NCBI GenBank assembly: GCA_958496175.1
Contig: OY292278.1
Span: forward strand, 31,124,001-31,188,000
DNA: 64,000 bases
Direction of reading: 5' to 3'
Origin: Sisyra terminalis
Lineage: Eukaryota; Arthropoda; Insecta; Neuroptera; Sisyridae
The notes beneath the pieces were generated by a model. The model worked only from the letters and a program-made list of their open reading frames with translations. It was not told the origin of the DNA and searched no databases. The position numbers were made by a program, and so were the translations under genes. Below, one piece after another: positions 63,245 through 64,000 of this stretch; position 1 is the first letter of the stretch; each line of letters opens with the position of its first letter.

Positions 63245-64000
63245 CTATGTGCATTCTTCTGAAGATTCAGATTCTTCTTGACTTGATCCAGAATTGCCTG
63301 AGTTTTCAGTATTTGAGGCTGATGAATTATCGCTACTGCTAGCATTATTTGCATTGCTGGCACTATTGGCATTACTGGAACTATTTGAATTGCTGGCACT
63401 ATTAGCATTACTGGCACTATTTGCACTGCTGGCGCTATTAGCATTACTAGCATTGTTGGCACTGCTAGCGCTATTAGCATTGCTGGCACTATTTGCACTG
63501 CTGGCACTATTGGCATTACTGGCACTATTCGCGGCACTGGCAGTATTTGCATTGCTAGCGCTATTAGCAGAACTTGCAGAAGAACTATCTGAAGAAGATG
63601 AGCTAGAGGATTCAGAGCTAGATGAACTAGATGAAGAACTTGATGAGTCTGAGTTCGATGAACTCGATGAACTTGACTCATTCGAGTTACTGTTTCCACT
63701 GGAACTACTTGATCCACTCGAGTTACTATTTCCACTGGAATTACTTGATCCACTTGAATTACTACTTCCACTGGAATTACTTGATCCACTGGAGTTACTA
63801 GATCCGCTTGAGTTACTATTTCCACTGGAATTACTTGATCCACTGGAGTTACTTGATCCACTGGAATTACTTGATCCACTGGAGTTACTTGATCCACTTG
63901 AATTATTGCTTCCAGTAGAGTTATTAGACCCACTTGAGCCACTAGTGTCAGTAGAATTGTTAGAACCACTTGATCCACTAGACTCTTCGCATTCATCGGA
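63245..64000 (-). CDS. Second serine-rich silk-like protein, 3' portion only
   Basis: The 5' end lies beyond the right edge; 251 codons and a TAG (63245-63247) are visible in one open frame. In order the protein has a cysteine within DECEES, a Ser/Gly/Asn/Thr region that settles into GSSNSS hexapeptides (some GNSNSS), a Ser/Glu/Asp-rich stretch, then alternating SANSASNAN-type repeats, and a C-terminus QEESESSEECT with a penultimate-but-one cysteine. Composition, strand, GSSNSS motif and cysteine ending match the neighbouring giant gene, so I take it as a cluster member. Other frames are open too, but only this one is Ser-rich with a cysteine tail. Secretion is inferred from the neighbour, since the N-terminus is not visible. 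Confidence 0.75.
   Translation of the reverse strand, partial: SDECEESSGSSGSNNSTDTSGSSGSNNSTGSNNSSGSSNSSGSSNSSGSSNSSGSSNSSGNSNSSGSSNSSGSSNSSGSSNSSGSSNSSGNSNSSGSSSSSGNSNSNESSSSSSSNSDSSSSSSSSSSSESSSSSSSDSSSASSANSASNANTASAANSASNANSASSANSASNANSASSANNASNANSASSANSASNANSASNSNSSSNANSASNANNASSSDNSSASNTENSGNSGSSQEESESSEECT

Noticed and set aside
63178..63996. Minus-strand ORF of 272 codons, Val/Ile/Gln-rich
   Set aside because: Out-of-frame reading of the second Ser-rich gene; the adjacent frame gives coherent Ser/Gly/Asn repeats and a cysteine tail.

Overview
This is eukaryotic DNA, almost certainly from an insect. The flanks are very AT-rich and carry decayed transposons: a tRNA-derived SINE family, hAT-like and palindromic MITEs, a Tc1 transposase remnant, a DUF6570/Helitron fragment and a LINE reverse-transcriptase remnant. 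The one complete gene has GT-AG introns of only 53 and 64 bp. Nothing bacterial is present. A silk- or glue-producing holometabolous insect fits best. I cannot fix the order; an AT-rich hymenopteran such as a braconid is one possibility.

The window is dominated by one gene on the minus strand, 57761 down to 32694. Exon 1 is exactly a 24-residue signal peptide. Exon 2 encodes a short four-cysteine domain followed by a Thr/Asn/Ser linker. Exon 3 is a single 24.7 kb exon holding about 123 head-to-tail copies of a 198 bp (66-residue) unit that is 62% serine, then a unique tail with three cysteines. The predicted product is a secreted, acidic polypeptide of roughly 8,300 residues, like sericins, silk glues or secreted mucins in character but not a family I can name. 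Three of six reading frames are open across the array, so a Leu/Asp-rich plus-strand frame and a His/Thr-rich minus-strand frame mimic giant genes. The signal peptide, splice sites, cysteine termini, TATA box and poly(A) signal all belong to the Ser-rich minus frame. As assembled, that frame is broken by a 14 bp duplication and a 1 bp insertion about 160 bp apart whose sum is a multiple of three.

To the right, on the same strand, lie what looks like a decayed paralogue of exons 1 and 2 (about 61240 to 60998) and the 3' end of another Ser-rich gene running off the right edge (63245 to 64000), also ending in a cysteine-bearing acidic tail. The window therefore seems to sample a cluster of serine-rich structural-protein genes evolving by duplication and decay.

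From 1 to about 32500 I find no credible host gene. The region holds dispersed repeats, two of which have partners flanking the giant gene in the same order, possibly the trace of an older large duplication. Small ORFs there have no recognisable domain and are not annotated.
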